Of a DNA stretch of 6,038 nt, positions 5,816-6,038 are shown in pieces. The stretch comes from Erythrobacter sp. (lineage in GTDB: Bacteria; Pseudomonadota; Alphaproteobacteria; Sphingomonadales; Sphingomonadaceae): contig DMWU01000299.1 in NCBI GenBank assembly GCA_003483125.1, positions 1 through 6,038 on the forward strand. The letters are read 5' to 3'. Under the pieces are notes generated by a model that saw only the letters and a program-made list of their open reading frames with translations, had not been told where the DNA came from and did no database searches. Position 1 is the first letter of the stretch, and the number at the start of each line of letters is the position of its first letter. The position numbers were made by a program, and so were the translations under genes.

Positions 5816-6038
5816 ATGGAGACACTCTACGCAGTCTTGCTGGGATATCTCGCCGGTTCAATCCCCTTTGGGTTACTTTTAACCAAAGCGGCGGGGATGG
5901 GCGATGTCAGGCAGATCGGTAGCGGCAATATCGGCGCCACCAATGTGCTGCGCACCGGCAATAAGGGGCTTGCGGCTGGTACATTGCTGCTCGACCTGGC
6001 CAAGGGTTTTGCCCCTGTCTTCGTCGCGGGCGAGCGCT
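5816..6038 (+). CDS. plsY: acyl-phosphate:glycerol-3-phosphate acyltransferase (partial, 3' end outside window)
   Basis: The first 74 codons of an integral membrane acyltransferase that transfers an acyl group from acyl-phosphate to glycerol-3-phosphate, giving lysophosphatidic acid for phospholipid synthesis. The N-terminus has a hydrophobic segment (about residues 4-23) containing GSIPFG (14-19). The strongly conserved PlsY block [16 protein letters not shown] (35-50) follows, then [12 protein letters not shown] (58-69), matching the family's LDxxKG motif. The ATG is preceded by GGGAGAGG at a normal distance, so the start is secure. The rest of the protein, usually about 200 residues with several more membrane segments, lies beyond base 6038. 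It is divergent from murI; no partner gene is visible downstream. Confidence 0.93.
   Translation, partial: METLYAVLLGYLAGSIPFGLLLTKAAGMGDVRQIGSGNIGATNVLRTGNKGLAAGTLLLDLAKGFAPVFVAGER

Noticed and set aside
1..6038. CRISPR arrays, tRNA/rRNA genes, insertion sequences or phage remnants
   Set aside because: No periodic repeats, cloverleaf-like sequence, terminal inverted repeats with transposase, or integrase-like reading frame was seen. Coding content is continuous housekeeping and metabolic genes.

Overview
The window looks like a chromosomal segment of an alphaproteobacterium, most likely of the Sphingomonadales/Erythrobacteraceae type. The main clue is a single-enzyme (Shemin, C4) 5-aminolevulinate synthase that aligns without gaps to the Rhodobacter enzyme over its catalytic residues. 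The moderately high GC content and tight gene packing agree. The genus is an inference from protein flavour and was not tested.

Layout: bases 3-23 may be the tail of an upstream gene. Bases 24-198 are a non-coding leader with several inverted repeats. It precedes a plus-strand fold-III PLP decarboxylase of the ornithine decarboxylase group (199-1401). That gene converges, with a 5-bp gap, on a minus-strand array. Read from right to left in its own direction, the array is murI (glutamate racemase, 5701-4907), a putative globin (4906-4397), hemA (ALA synthase, 4303-3068), a TauD/TfdA-type 2-oxoglutarate dioxygenase (3036-2176) and an FMN nitroreductase (2102-1407). The gaps are 0, 93, 31 and 73 bp, so much or all of it could be co-transcribed. 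At the right edge plsY (glycerol-3-phosphate acyltransferase, from 5816) is divergent from murI and runs off the window.

How the genes fit together: murI and plsY are housekeeping envelope genes, for peptidoglycan D-glutamate and phospholipid synthesis. The centre of the array mixes heme synthesis (hemA) with proteins that use heme, iron or flavin (globin, Fe(II)/2OG dioxygenase, nitroreductase). This suggests, but does not prove, a shared heme/oxygen/redox theme. The decarboxylase supplies polyamine (putrescine) and is transcribed separately.

The most interesting points are these. (1) A probable globin, easily missed as hypothetical, abuts murI and precedes hemA. (2) Inverted repeats overlap or lie next to the ribosome-binding regions of four genes (decarboxylase, hemA, dioxygenase, nitroreductase), including two interleaved 7-bp repeats before the nitroreductase. 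(3) CTAG-containing motifs are concentrated in the gaps between genes. (4) Four of the six genes whose start is visible and assigned internally begin with TTG or GTG. I see no clearly novel multi-gene defence or mobile system, no CRISPR array, no tRNA or rRNA and no insertion sequence.
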